Source: Streptomyces sp. NBC_00286
GTDB taxonomy: Bacteria; Actinomycetota; Actinomycetes; Streptomycetales; Streptomycetaceae
Assembly: GCF_036173125.1 (NCBI RefSeq)
Contig: NZ_CP108054.1
Location: 2,418,001-2,482,000 of the forward strand
DNA length: 64,000 nt
Reading direction: 5' to 3'
Part shown: positions 52,205 through 60,277 of the stretch, piece after piece
Layout: each line of letters starts with the position of its first letter
Numbering within the stretch: position 1 is the stretch's first letter
Position numbers and translations under genes: made by a program
The notes under the pieces: model-generated
The model's database searches: none
What the model was told of the DNA's origin: nothing
Seen by the model: the letters and a program-made list of their open reading frames with translations, nothing else

Positions 52205-52926
52205 TCGGCGACCTGCCGCACCACGTACCCGACGCCCCGCACGGTGTGGATCAGCGGCGTCCGGCCGTCGGCGCCCTCCTCAGGCCCGTCGAGCTTGCGG
52301 CGCAGCCTGCTGACGACCAGCTCCACGACGTTGGAGCGGCCTCCGAAGCCGTACTCCCAGACGTGGTCGAGTATCTGCGCCTTGGTCAGCACGGTCGGCG
52401 ACTTGCGCATCAGATAGCGGAGCACCTCGTACTCGGTCGGGGTGAGCGTCAGCAGCTTCTCGCCCCGCCGCACCTCGCGGGTGTCCTCGTCCATCGTCAG
52501 GTCGGCGACCTGGAGCACGGAGCGCTGGAAGCCGGGACCCGCGCTGCGGCGCAGTACGGTGCGCAGCCGGGCCATGAGCTCCTCCACCGCGAACGGTTTG
52601 ACCAGGTAGTCGTCGCCGCCCCGGGTGAGGCCCGCGATCCGGTCGGCGACGCCGTCGCGGGCGGTGAGGAACACGACGGGCACCATCGTCCCGGACAGCC
52701 GCAGCCGGTCCAGGACACCGAATCCGTCCAGGTCGGGGAGCATCAGGTCGAGCACCACGATGTCGGGGTGGAACTCCGTGGCCTGCCGCAGCGCCTCCTC
52801 ACCGGAGTACGCGGTGACCGCGTCCCAGCCCTCATAGCGGGCAACGGTGGCGACCAGGTCGGCGATGGGCGGATCGTCGTCCACCACGAGAAGACGTACT
52901 TTTTCCACTCGCTCATAGTGCTTCAC
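52201..52926 (-). CDS. OmpR/PhoB-family response regulator
   Basis: 241 aa. Receiver: VDDDPPIADL acidic pocket, phospho-acceptor Asp in IVVLDLMLPDLDG, Thr in FLTARDG and Lys in LVKPFAVEEL. Winged helix from about residue 150 with LTPTEYEVLRYLM and the recognition helix NVVELVVSRLRRKL, ending HTVRGVGYVVR. GTG 52926 has AGGAG 4 nt upstream; GTG 52908 is an alternative that matches many homologues. The 138-bp divergent gap contains 11-bp-phased repeats. Confidence 0.93.
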   Translation of the reverse strand: MKHYERVEKVRLLVVDDDPPIADLVATVARYEGWDAVTAYSGEEALRQATEFHPDIVVLDLMLPDLDGFGVLDRLRLSGTMVPVVFLTARDGVADRIAGLTRGGDDYLVKPFAVEELMARLRTVLRRSAGPGFQRSVLQVADLTMDEDTREVRRGEKLLTLTPTEYEVLRYLMRKSPTVLTKAQILDHVWEYGFGGRSNVVELVVSRLRRKLDGPEEGADGRTPLIHTVRGVGYVVRQVAE

Positions 52927-52992
52927 ATGGCTCCTGACGCCATAGCCGTCCGCTCTCCAAGACTCACATCGATAAAAACTTGAAAGTTGTCA

Positions 52993-53010
52993 GACAGCTA
53001 AACGACAGCT
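52993..53010 (+). promoter_or_regulatory. GACAGCT-N4-GACAGCT direct repeat, likely OmpR-type site
   Basis: GACAGCT at 52993-52999 and 53004-53010, exactly 11 bp apart, in the gap between the two-component genes and the ferric-reductase-like gene. One-turn direct repeats are the usual binding site of OmpR/PhoB dimers. Preceded by an A/T-rich stretch (52970-52985). Confidence 0.55.
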
Positions 53011-53063
53011 CCCACCAGGCAGGCTCGGTATCCCCGGATCATTGATCGAGGAGTTGCCGTCCC

Positions 53064-54401
53064 GTGACGACTGTCCAACACGTCAGACCCCCCACACCGG
53101 CGATACGCCCCAAGGTGGTGGCCCGCACCGGCCTTTACGCCCTGCTGGCCGCGAACCTCGCGGTGGTGACCGCCTTCTTCATCCAGGCCGGCTTCAACTC
53201 GAACGCCCTCATCGTCCTGGGGCGGCTGACCGGCCTGTACGCCGCCCTCCTGATGGCCTTCCAGCTGCTGCTCGTCGCCCGGCTGCCGTGGCTCGACCAC
53301 CGGATCGGCATGGACCGGCTGACCTCCTGGCACCGCTGGGTCGGTTTCGGCCTGCTGTGGTCGCTGCTGGGGCACGGCGTGTTCATCACCTTCGGCTACG
53401 CCCAGTCCTCGTCGCTGGACCCGGTGAGCCAGCTCGTGGACCTCGCCGAGACCGTCGAGGGCGTGCTGCGCGCCGTCGTCGCCCTGGGGCTGATCATCGT
53501 CATCGGCGCGGTCTCGGCACGCTGGGCCCGGCGTCGGCTGGCATACGAGACCTGGCACTTCATCCACCTCTACACATACGTCGCGGTGGTGCTGGCGTTC
53601 ACGCACCAGGTCGCGGCCGGCACGACCTTCGCGACGAACTCGACGGCCACGGCGTACTGGTACGCGCTGTGGGGTGTCGCGCTCGGCTCGGTCTTCGTGG
53701 GCCGGCTCGTACTGCCGCTGTGGCGCAACTGGCGGCACCAGCTGCGCGTCTCGGCCGTCGTCCCCGAGTCCGACAACGTCGTGTCGGTCTACATCACCGG
53801 CCGCGATCTGGACCGGCTGCCCGCGCGGGCCGGCCAGTTCTTCCTGTGGCGGTTCATGACCAAGGGCCGCTGGTGGCAGGCCAACCCCTTCTCGCTGTCC
53901 GCCGCCCCCGACGGCCGGAGCCTGAGGCTGACCGCGAAGGCGGCCGGCGACGGCACGAAGGCGCTGCGGCATCTGAAGGTCGGCACGCGGGTGTTCGCCG
54001 AGGGCCCGTACGGCGCCTTCACCACGATGCACCGGACCCGGCCCGACGCCCTGCTCATCGCCGGCGGCGTCGGCGTCACCCCGATCCGGGCCCTGCTGGA
54101 GGACCTGCACGGCCACGCCGCCGTCATCTACCGGGTGGCCACGGACCAGGACGCGGTGCTCTACGACGAGCTGCGCGAACTGGCCCACGCCAAGGGCGCC
54201 CATCTGTTCCTGGTCAGCGGCCCGGCCACCCCGGACAAGCTGTCGGCGACCGAACTGACCCGGCTCGTCCCGGACATCGCCGACCGGGACGTCTACGTCT
54301 GCGGCCCTCCCGGCATGACCGGCGCCGTCCTGCGCACCCTGCGCGACCTGGACGTGCCCAAGCAGCAGATCCACTTCGAACGCTTCAGCCTGGCCGGATA
54401 A
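53064..54401 (+). CDS. Ferric-reductase-like transmembrane flavocytochrome
   Basis: 445 aa. Six helices in the first 220 residues with heme-type histidines in SWHRWVGFGLLWSLLGHGVF and WHFIHLYTYVAVVLAFTHQV. Then a ferredoxin-NADP reductase module: FAD site AGQFFLWRF and NPFSLSAAP, NAD site AGGVGVTPIRALLEDL, and VYVCGPPGM. Moves electrons from NAD(P)H through FAD and heme across the membrane. GTG at 53064 after GAGGAG. The next gene encodes an exported FMN protein, the probable acceptor. Confidence 0.92.
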   Translation: MTTVQHVRPPTPAIRPKVVARTGLYALLAANLAVVTAFFIQAGFNSNALIVLGRLTGLYAALLMAFQLLLVARLPWLDHRIGMDRLTSWHRWVGFGLLWSLLGHGVFITFGYAQSSSLDPVSQLVDLAETVEGVLRAVVALGLIIVIGAVSARWARRRLAYETWHFIHLYTYVAVVLAFTHQVAAGTTFATNSTATAYWYALWGVALGSVFVGRLVLPLWRNWRHQLRVSAVVPESDNVVSVYITGRDLDRLPARAGQFFLWRFMTKGRWWQANPFSLSAAPDGRSLRLTAKAAGDGTKALRHLKVGTRVFAEGPYGAFTTMHRTRPDALLIAGGVGVTPIRALLEDLHGHAAVIYRVATDQDAVLYDELRELAHAKGAHLFLVSGPATPDKLSATELTRLVPDIADRDVYVCGPPGMTGAVLRTLRDLDVPKQQIHFERFSLAG

Positions 54402-54414
54402 GGGGGACCACACC

Positions 54415-54846
54415 ATGAAGCGAGCACTACCTGTCCTGGTCCTGAGCGCCGCGGCCCTGATCCCGGTCTGGCGTTACGCACCGTCGACCGACACCGCGTC
54501 GTCGAGCACCGAGGTCGCGGCACCGGCGCCTTCCGCGTCTGCTTCGTCAGGCTCGGGCTCTTCGGGGTCCTCCGGCTCGGGCACGTCGAACCAGGTCATC
54601 GCGGGGTCGACGCTCAACACCGAGAAGGGCCCTGTGCAGGTCGAGGTGACCTTCGAGGGCCACACGATCAGCTCCGTACGGATGCTGCAGCAGCCGAACC
54701 ACCCGCAGACCGAAGCCGCCGTGCCGAAGCTGATCGAGTCGACGCTCGAGGCGCAGAGCGCCGACATCGACACGGTGTCCGGCGCCACGATCACCAGCGA
54801 GGGCTACGTCAAGTCCCTCCAGGCCGCGATCGACGCGAAGGGCTGA
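54415..54846 (+). CDS. Exported FMN-binding protein, substrate of ApbE
   Basis: 143 aa. Signal peptide or anchor about 1-20, a Ser/Gly/Ala-rich linker (about 25-60), then one FMN_bind domain: GPVQVEVTFEGHTISSVRML and the flavinylation motif DTVSGATITSEGYV, whose Thr after SGA is the residue that receives FMN. A single-domain extracytoplasmic electron carrier like those fed by RnfG/NqrC-type systems. 13 bp after the reductase gene and 10 bp before apbE; the three form one functional unit. Confidence 0.92.
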   Translation: MKRALPVLVLSAAALIPVWRYAPSTDTASSSTEVAAPAPSASASSGSGSSGSSGSGTSNQVIAGSTLNTEKGPVQVEVTFEGHTISSVRMLQQPNHPQTEAAVPKLIESTLEAQSADIDTVSGATITSEGYVKSLQAAIDAKG

Positions 54847-54856
54847 GGGGCTGAGC

Positions 54857-55582
54857 GTGCGCCGGGTCGAGCACATCATGGGGTTCCCGATCTCCGTACG
54901 GATGGACGAGGGAGAAGGGGACGCCGCCGAGGCCGCGGACCGGGCCTTCGACTGGCTGCGCGAGGTCGACGAACGGTTCAGCCCCTTCAAGCCCGGCAGC
55001 GAGGTGTCGCGGCTCGACCGCGGTGAGCTCGAACTCGACGAAGTCAGCCCGGAGTTGAGGGAGATCCTCGACCTGTGCGAGCGGTACCGGGTCGCGACCG
55101 GGGGCGCCTTCGACGTACGGCTGCCCGGTCGCGGCCTCGACCCCTGCGCCATGGTCAAGGGCTGGGCGGTACACCGGGCGGCGAACCTGGTGACGGCGAC
55201 CGGCGCGTCCCGGTTCTGCCTGAACGCCGGCGGCGACGTGGTAGCGGCCGGCGGTCCATGGCGAGTGGGCGTACGGCACCCCGAACAGCCCGACAAGCTC
55301 TGCACGATCCTGGACGTAACAGACCACGCCGTGGCCACCTCCGCCCGCTACGAACGAGGCGACCACATCATCGACGGCCGCACCGGCCTCCCGGCCACGG
55401 GCCTCCTGAGTGTCACGGTCGTGGCCCCCTCCCTAACGGAGGCGGACGCCACGGCAACGGCGGCCTTCGCGATGGGCCCGGAGGGCATCGACTGGGCCGC
55501 CGCCCGGGAGGGTTGCGAGGTGTTCGCGGTGGACGCGGATCGGAAGGTGTTCCGGACGAAGGGGTTTCCGGTGGCGGGGTGA
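54857..55582 (+). CDS. apbE: FAD:protein FMN transferase
   Basis: 241 aa, the short actinobacterial form. Motifs: MGFPISVRM, FDVRLPGRGLDPCAMVKGWAV, LNAGGDVVAAGG (FAD/Mg loop), HAVATSARYERGDHIIDGRTGLPA and the C-terminal LTEADATATAAFAMG. It attaches FMN from FAD to the Thr of its partner. No signal peptide or lipobox is seen (it starts MRRVEHIMGFPIS), although its substrate has an export signal, so flavinylation may precede export. GTG 54857. Confidence 0.93.
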   Translation: MRRVEHIMGFPISVRMDEGEGDAAEAADRAFDWLREVDERFSPFKPGSEVSRLDRGELELDEVSPELREILDLCERYRVATGGAFDVRLPGRGLDPCAMVKGWAVHRAANLVTATGASRFCLNAGGDVVAAGGPWRVGVRHPEQPDKLCTILDVTDHAVATSARYERGDHIIDGRTGLPATGLLSVTVVAPSLTEADATATAAFAMGPEGIDWAAAREGCEVFAVDADRKVFRTKGFPVAG

Positions 55583-55666
55583 CGGGGGGCGTGACGGGGA
55601 TTGGGTACGACCCGGGAGCCTGAGTACGACGCCGGGCCCTGAGTGCGCGGCTGTACGCGGACTCGG

Positions 55667-56126
55667 GTGGAAGGGACCTCGTCGGGTGCGGCGTCGGGTG
55701 CGAGAGGGGGTTCGGATCCGGCGCCGCACGCGGCAGCTCGCGGCCTCAGGTGGACGCGTCCTCGTCGGGATCGGGATCGGGTGCTGAGCCGGCGGCGCAC
55801 GCGGCGGTACGCGGCCTCAGGTAGACAGGCCCTCGCCGGGTGCAAGAGCGGGTTCAGAGCCGACGCCGCGCGCGGCAGTACGCGGCCTCAAGTGGACCGT
55901 CCTCGCCGGGCGCTGCATCGCGTGCGAAACCGGGATCGGACCCGGCGACGCACGCGGCAGCTCGCGGCCTCAGGTAGACAGGCCCTCGCCGGGTGCAAGA
56001 CCGGGTTCAGAGCCGACGCCGCGCGCGGCAGTACGCGGCCTCAAGTGGACCGTCCTCGCCGGGCGCTGCATCGCGTGCGAAACCGGGATCGGACCCGGCG
56101 CCGCACGCGGCAGCTCGCGGCCTCAG
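55667..56126. repeat. Alternating 71/82-bp (153-bp) tandem array copied from a gene's 3' end
   Basis: Unit starts at 55667, 55750, 55821, 55892, 55974, 56045, with the gene's own copy from 56127. Lengths are 83, 71, 71, 82, 71 and 82 bp. The last two dimers are a near-perfect 153-bp (51-codon) repeat. The 71-bp unit copies the end of the leftward dehydrogenase gene including its stop: the encoded tail LAPGEGLST recurs. The 82-bp unit is a diverged relative (APGEDGPLE). Units to the left are older and more divergent. Fills the 540-bp gap between apbE and the dehydrogenase. Confidence 0.9.
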
Positions 56127-57043
56127 GTAGACAGGCCCTCGCCGGGTGCAAGAGCGGGTTCGGAGTCGGCGTCGAAGCTGGCGAAGTACGCGGCGGCCAT
56201 GTCCTCGTCGGCGTGGCCCTGGGCGGCGGCGCGTTGCATGCGGGCGGCGCTTGCGGCGGCGACGTCGAGGCGTACGCCGTGCTGCTCGCCCGCCTCGACG
56301 ATCAGTCGGGCGTCCTTGGCGGCGGTCGCCACCGCGAACGCGGCCGGGGAGAGCTGACCGCCCAGGATGAGCCCGGCCTTGGCCCGCAGGTACCCCATGT
56401 CGAGCGGGCCACCGTCGATGACGTCGAAGAAGCTCTGCGGGTCCACACCCAGCGCCCGGGACAGCGCAAGCACCTCACCGGTCGCCGCCGTCGCCGCGAG
56501 AACCCAGCTGTTCGCCACCAGCTTCAGCCGGGTCGCGCTGCCGGCCGCGCCGTCCTCACCGGTCCACAACGTACGGGCGCCCACCGCGTCGAAGACGGGT
56601 GTCACCGCGTCCCGGCCCTCGACCGGCCCCGCGGCCAGGACCTGCAGCCGGCCGGCCTCGGCGGGCTGCCGGGTGCCCAGCACGGGCGCGTCGTAGAAGA
56701 CCAGCTCGTGGGCGCGTGCGAAACCGGCCAGCTCACCGACGCCCTCGATCCCGGCGGTGGTGGACTGCACCCAGGCCATGCCAGGACGCAGCGCGGGCGC
56801 CGCCTCGCGCATGACCTCCAGGGCGGCCGGCCCGTCGTACAGCATGGTCAGCACGACATCGGCACCGGACACCGCCTCGGCGGGAGTACCGGCGATCTGC
56901 ACCCCGTCGCCCGCCAGGGGCTCGGCCTTGGCACGGGTGCGATTCCAGGCACGTACGGTGTGCCCGGCTTTGACGAGGTTACGGGCCATCGCGGCACCCA
57001 TGATCCCGGTGCCCAGAACGCCCACGGTGAGCTGGTCGGTCAT
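56123..57043 (-). CDS. NAD(P)-dependent beta-hydroxyacid dehydrogenase family protein
   Basis: 306 aa. Rossmann start VGVLGTGIMGAAMARNLVKAGHTV, the family SxxG-type STTAGIEGV, DAPVLGTRQPAEAGRLQVLAAG, and the catalytic Lys in TRLKLVANSWVLAATAATGE. C-terminal helical domain with AAKDARLIVEAGEQHGVRLDV. 3-hydroxyisobutyrate/6-phosphogluconate dehydrogenase superfamily; substrate unknown. Its last 15 or so codons (SEPALAPGEGLST) belong to the adjacent tandem array, so the C-terminus is repeat-derived or is the repeat's source. Confidence 0.88.
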   Translation of the reverse strand: MTDQLTVGVLGTGIMGAAMARNLVKAGHTVRAWNRTRAKAEPLAGDGVQIAGTPAEAVSGADVVLTMLYDGPAALEVMREAAPALRPGMAWVQSTTAGIEGVGELAGFARAHELVFYDAPVLGTRQPAEAGRLQVLAAGPVEGRDAVTPVFDAVGARTLWTGEDGAAGSATRLKLVANSWVLAATAATGEVLALSRALGVDPQSFFDVIDGGPLDMGYLRAKAGLILGGQLSPAAFAVATAAKDARLIVEAGEQHGVRLDVAAASAARMQRAAAQGHADEDMAAAYFASFDADSEPALAPGEGLST

Positions 57044-57107
57044 GACGTCAACTTCCCTGTATATACGGTGCGTTGGTCGCGGTCGGCCTGGGCCGGCCCT
57101 GTTCGGC

Positions 57108-57803
57108 TCAGCCGAGCCTCTTGAGCAACTCGGCCGCGAGCGGGCCGGAGGAGGCGGGGTTCTGCCCGGTGACGACGTTCCGGTCGGCCTCGATGTGCGG
57201 CGCCCAAGGCTCCCCGACCTCGACCTTCAGCCCGGCCTCGATGAGCCGGTCCTGGAGCAGCCACTTGGCCTTCTCCGCGGTGCCGGCCAGCCGCTCCTCG
57301 GCGTTGGTGAAGGCGGTGACCCGGTAACCGGCGTATGCGTTGGCACCGTCATCCTTCGTCGCGGCCAACAACGCGGCAGGCCCGTGGCACACCACACCCA
57401 CCAGCATGCCGCTCTCCACCGCCCGGGCGAGCAGACGCCCGGAGTCGACGTCGACCGCCAGATCCTCCATCGGCCCGTGCCCGCCGGGAACGTACACCGC
57501 GTCGAAGTCATCGAGACGCACATCGGCCACCGCGATCGGACTACGGAACTCGGCGACGCCCTCCACAACACCCCGAACCGCCGCCGCGTTCTCCGCACCC
57601 CCGTTGGCCTCGGGGCTCAGGCTGGCACGATCGACAGGCGGCACGACACCACCGGGCGTGGCCACGGTGACCTCGTGCCCGGCAGCCTTGAAGGCCTCGT
57701 AGGGGACGGTGGCCTCCTCGGCCCAGAAGCCGGTGGGATGCGTGCTCCCGTCGGCCAGCGTCCACTGATCGGCGCCGGTCATCACGAAAAGTATCTTCGC
57801 CAT
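57108..57803 (-). CDS. DJ-1/PfpI-family protein
   Basis: 231 aa class I glutamine amidotransferase-like fold of the HchA/YajL group: KILFVMTGADQWTLADG, TGFWAEEATVPYEAFKAAGHEV (Glu next to the active site), VYVPGGHGPMEDL, the nucleophile Cys in GVVCHGPAALLA, and a late His in APHIEADRN. Probable glyoxalase-III/deglycase or stress role. 64 bp upstream of the dehydrogenase on the same strand, so perhaps one unit handling reactive aldehydes. Confidence 0.88.
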   Translation of the reverse strand: MAKILFVMTGADQWTLADGSTHPTGFWAEEATVPYEAFKAAGHEVTVATPGGVVPPVDRASLSPEANGGAENAAAVRGVVEGVAEFRSPIAVADVRLDDFDAVYVPGGHGPMEDLAVDVDSGRLLARAVESGMLVGVVCHGPAALLAATKDDGANAYAGYRVTAFTNAEERLAGTAEKAKWLLQDRLIEAGLKVEVGEPWAPHIEADRNVVTGQNPASSGPLAAELLKRLG

Positions 57804-57938
57804 GCGTTACTCCCTGGATGTTGCTGCCGGTTATTGCTGACGACAGCCACGACGCTAGTCCCCATCCGGCGCCTGCGACTCCGGGGGGCACTCGCGGACG
57901 CGGCGCGCCCTCGATCGCGTGAAACCGTCCCAAACAGG

Positions 57939-57968
57939 TTGGTCGCCACCCCAAGCCATCGGTATGGT
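57939..57968 (+). promoter_or_regulatory. Promoter of a leaderless toxin-antitoxin mRNA
   Basis: TTGGTC (57939-57944), an 18-nt spacer and TATGGT (57963-57968), the -10 ending 7 nt before the ATG at 57976. No ribosome site precedes the ATG, consistent with a leaderless transcript. Confidence 0.5.
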
Positions 57969-57975
57969 CAGTGGT

Positions 57976-58293
57976 ATGGCAACAAAGAAGTACACCGTCA
58001 CGCTCCCGGAAGAGCTGGCCGAGGCGATCCGTGCCGAGGTGGGCCCCGGTGCTTTCAGCCGATACGTCACGCACGCCATAGAGCGTCAGCGGGAGCAGGA
58101 CCGGCTGGGGGAAGCGGTCGAATGGTGGGAGAAAGAGTACGGCGAGATCACCGAGGAGGAGCTCGCCGAGGCCCAGGCCGAACAGCGGGAGATCGAGCGG
58201 CAACATGCCGAACTCGCCCGCGCCCGGCGAGTGGCCGCAGGCGAGCCGGTCGAGTCAGCACCCGAGCACGAGCAGCACGGAGCCGCAGTGTGA
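57976..58293 (+). CDS. Antitoxin, CopG/RHH type
   Basis: 105 aa. Starts ATKKYTVTLPEELAEAIRAEVG, a ribbon-helix-helix of the VapB/MazE-like kind, then FSRYVTHAIERQREQD and a long charged helix (about 50-90, EEELAEAQAEQREIERQHAEL) suited to wrapping the toxin. ATG 57976 chosen over ATG 57964 because of the promoter spacing. Stop overlaps the toxin GTG (GTGA), the usual coupling. Confidence 0.8.
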   Translation: MATKKYTVTLPEELAEAIRAEVGPGAFSRYVTHAIERQREQDRLGEAVEWWEKEYGEITEEELAEAQAEQREIERQHAELARARRVAAGEPVESAPEHEQHGAAV

Positions 58294-58688
58294 AGGGAGA
58301 TGCTGTCCACCTGCTGGACTGCGAGGGCCTGTCCCGGTGGGTGCGCGGCGAGCGCCGCATGGGCGTCCGGTTCAAGGAGGCCCGTCAGCTCGGCATCCGC
58401 GTCATGACGACCTCCATGACGCTGATCGAGGCGTACGACGTGCGCACGTACGTCCCGGCATGGCATTGGGCGCTCTCCCGCATCCGTGTCGAGCCGGTCA
58501 CCGAGGAAATCGCCCAGGAGGCCATCGTTCTCCTCAGGGAGGCCGGTCTCCACGGACACAAGTACGCCATCGACGCCGCTCTGGCCGCCGTCGCCCTGCG
58601 ACAGCCGGGGCCGGTCACCGTCTTCACCTCCGACGAGGACGACCTGCGCAAGCTCTGCGGCGACCGTGTGGTGGTGAGAAGCCTGTAG
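58290..58688 (+). CDS. PIN-domain toxin (VapC-like)
   Basis: 132 aa. PIN acidic residues: Asp in VHLLDCEGLSRW, Glu in SMTLIEAYDV, Asp in KYAIDAALAAVAL and Asp in TVFTSDEDDLRKL. Predicted Mg-dependent RNase; VapC proteins cut tRNA or rRNA. GTG at 58290, 4-bp overlap with the antitoxin gene. RNA repair genes (Pnkp/Hen1) lie 29 kb away; no link is shown. Confidence 0.85.
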   Translation: MKGDAVHLLDCEGLSRWVRGERRMGVRFKEARQLGIRVMTTSMTLIEAYDVRTYVPAWHWALSRIRVEPVTEEIAQEAIVLLREAGLHGHKYAIDAALAAVALRQPGPVTVFTSDEDDLRKLCGDRVVVRSL

Positions 58689-58825
58689 CCAACGGCGGGC
58701 ACGTGTCACGTGTCGCGACGCACCACGTGCCCGCCCGTCGCGGTAAGCCCACTCAGCGCTGTCAGCGTCAAGATGTCGCCCGTAGCGCACACAACGAGCA
58801 TCTTGCGCACTCGTTGAACCGCAGG

Positions 58826-60166
58826 TCAGCGGCCCTTTCCGGCGGGTTCAAGAATCGCCACGCACTCCACGTGATGCGTCATCGGAAACAAATCAAACGC
58901 CCGAAGCGTCCGCACCCGATACCCGCCCTCCCGGAAGTACCCCAAGTCCCGAGCCAACGCCGCCGGATCGCACGCCACATACGCAATACGCCGCGCCCCC
59001 AGCCCCGTAAGAAGCCCGACCGTCTTCTTTCCGGCGCCCGCACGCGGCGGGTCCAGGACGATCAGGTCGGCCTCGGTGATGCCTGTGCGCGGCAGTACCG
59101 TGTCGACCTTGCCCTGTTCGATGCGGACGCGGTCGAAGGCGGCGAGGTTGTGGCGAGCGTCCTCCACCGCGCGCTTGCCGGACTCGATGCCGAGCACCGC
59201 GCCCTTGTCGCCGAGGCGGTCGGCGAGGGCGCCCGCGAAGAGGCCTACGCCGCAGTACAGGTCGAGGGCCGTCTCGCCCTTGCGTGGCAGGAGGCCCTGC
59301 ATGACCGCCTTGACCAGTGTGTCCGCGGACTTCGGGTGGACCTGCCAGAAGCCGCCGCTGCCGACCCGGTACGTACGGTCGTCCGCGCGCTCGCGCACAA
59401 AGGGGCGGCCATGGACGCGGTGCACGCCCCCGTCCTTCTCCTCCACCCGCATGACCGACACCGGCCGGTCCAGTTCCACGATCGGCAGCCGGGCGCCGGG
59501 CCGTGGCGTCAGGATCACCTGCCGGTCCTGGGAGCCCGTCGCAGCGATCGCCTCGATCGACTCCATGCCTGACCAGTCGCGCCGCTCGATGCCCAGCTCG
59601 CTGACACCCGGCGCCGCGATCATGCAGTGCTCGATCGGCTCGACCTCGTGCGAACGGTGCCGCCGCAGACCGGCGTGCCCGGAGTCGTCCACCGCGTACT
59701 GCACGCGCGTACGCCAGGCGGGCACCTCGCCGGCGGGCACCTTGTCGCCCTCGGCGGGCATCACCGTGCCGTCCCAGCCGGCCTCCTCGGGCGTCAGGCC
59801 CGCGAGCCGCTGCAGCTGCTCGGCGATCACCTCGCCCTTCAGGCGCCGCTGGGCACCCGGCTTGGCGTGCTGCCAGTCGCAGCCGCCGCAGCGGCCGGGA
59901 CCGGCGTACGGGCAGGGCGCCTCGACCCGGTCCTTGGACGCCTCCAGGATCGTCACGGCGTCCGCGCGCAGGAAGCGCGAGTCCTCCTCGCCCTCCGTCA
60001 CCCGCGCGACGACCCGCTCACCGGGCAGCGCGTGCCGGACGAAGAGGACCCGCCCCTCTGACGTACGGGCGATGCAGTGCCCGCCATGGGCGACGGGCCC
60101 GATCTCGACCTCGTACTCCTGCCCCACGAGCGACCCCGCCGGCGTTTTCTTCGGTTCTGCCTGCAT
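58826..60166 (-). CDS. TRAM-domain 23S/tRNA uridine C5-methyltransferase (RumA/TrmA family)
   Basis: 446 aa. TRAM domain about residues 12-75. [4Fe-4S] cysteines in APCPYAGPGRCGGCDW and IEHCMIA. Rossmann methyltransferase with LDLYCGVGLFAGALA, DLIVLDPPRAGAG and the region of the nucleophile Cys, VACDPAALARDL, ending FPMTHHVECVAIL (general base Glu). Methylates C5 of uridine in rRNA or tRNA. ATG 60166 with GGAG about 10 nt upstream. The order methyltransferase, APC transporter, two TrkA proteins is the same as Mycobacterium tuberculosis Rv2689c-Rv2692. Confidence 0.92.
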   Translation of the reverse strand: MQAEPKKTPAGSLVGQEYEVEIGPVAHGGHCIARTSEGRVLFVRHALPGERVVARVTEGEEDSRFLRADAVTILEASKDRVEAPCPYAGPGRCGGCDWQHAKPGAQRRLKGEVIAEQLQRLAGLTPEEAGWDGTVMPAEGDKVPAGEVPAWRTRVQYAVDDSGHAGLRRHRSHEVEPIEHCMIAAPGVSELGIERRDWSGMESIEAIAATGSQDRQVILTPRPGARLPIVELDRPVSVMRVEEKDGGVHRVHGRPFVRERADDRTYRVGSGGFWQVHPKSADTLVKAVMQGLLPRKGETALDLYCGVGLFAGALADRLGDKGAVLGIESGKRAVEDARHNLAAFDRVRIEQGKVDTVLPRTGITEADLIVLDPPRAGAGKKTVGLLTGLGARRIAYVACDPAALARDLGYFREGGYRVRTLRAFDLFPMTHHVECVAILEPAGKGR

Positions 60167-60277
60167 GGCGGGGTGACTCCAGATGCGAAAAGGGGAACGG
60201 CCGGACAACAGCCCACCAGTCTACGTGGGCCCCGCCCGGCCGTTCGACACGAGTCCGTACGACTCCATACGCCTCCA

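Noticed and set aside
55643..57124. Long rightward open frame with a 51-residue Arg/Ala-rich repeat
   Set aside because: It is the antisense of the dehydrogenase gene and of its 153-bp array; the repeat stays open only because 153 is divisible by three. No ribosome site or family motif.
57838..57849. Third copy of the PaaX-like operator
   Set aside because: TGACGACAGCCA matches only 11 of 12 bases, lacks the second half-site's exact dyad and has no promoter at the matching distance; its neighbours are not aryl-CoA genes.
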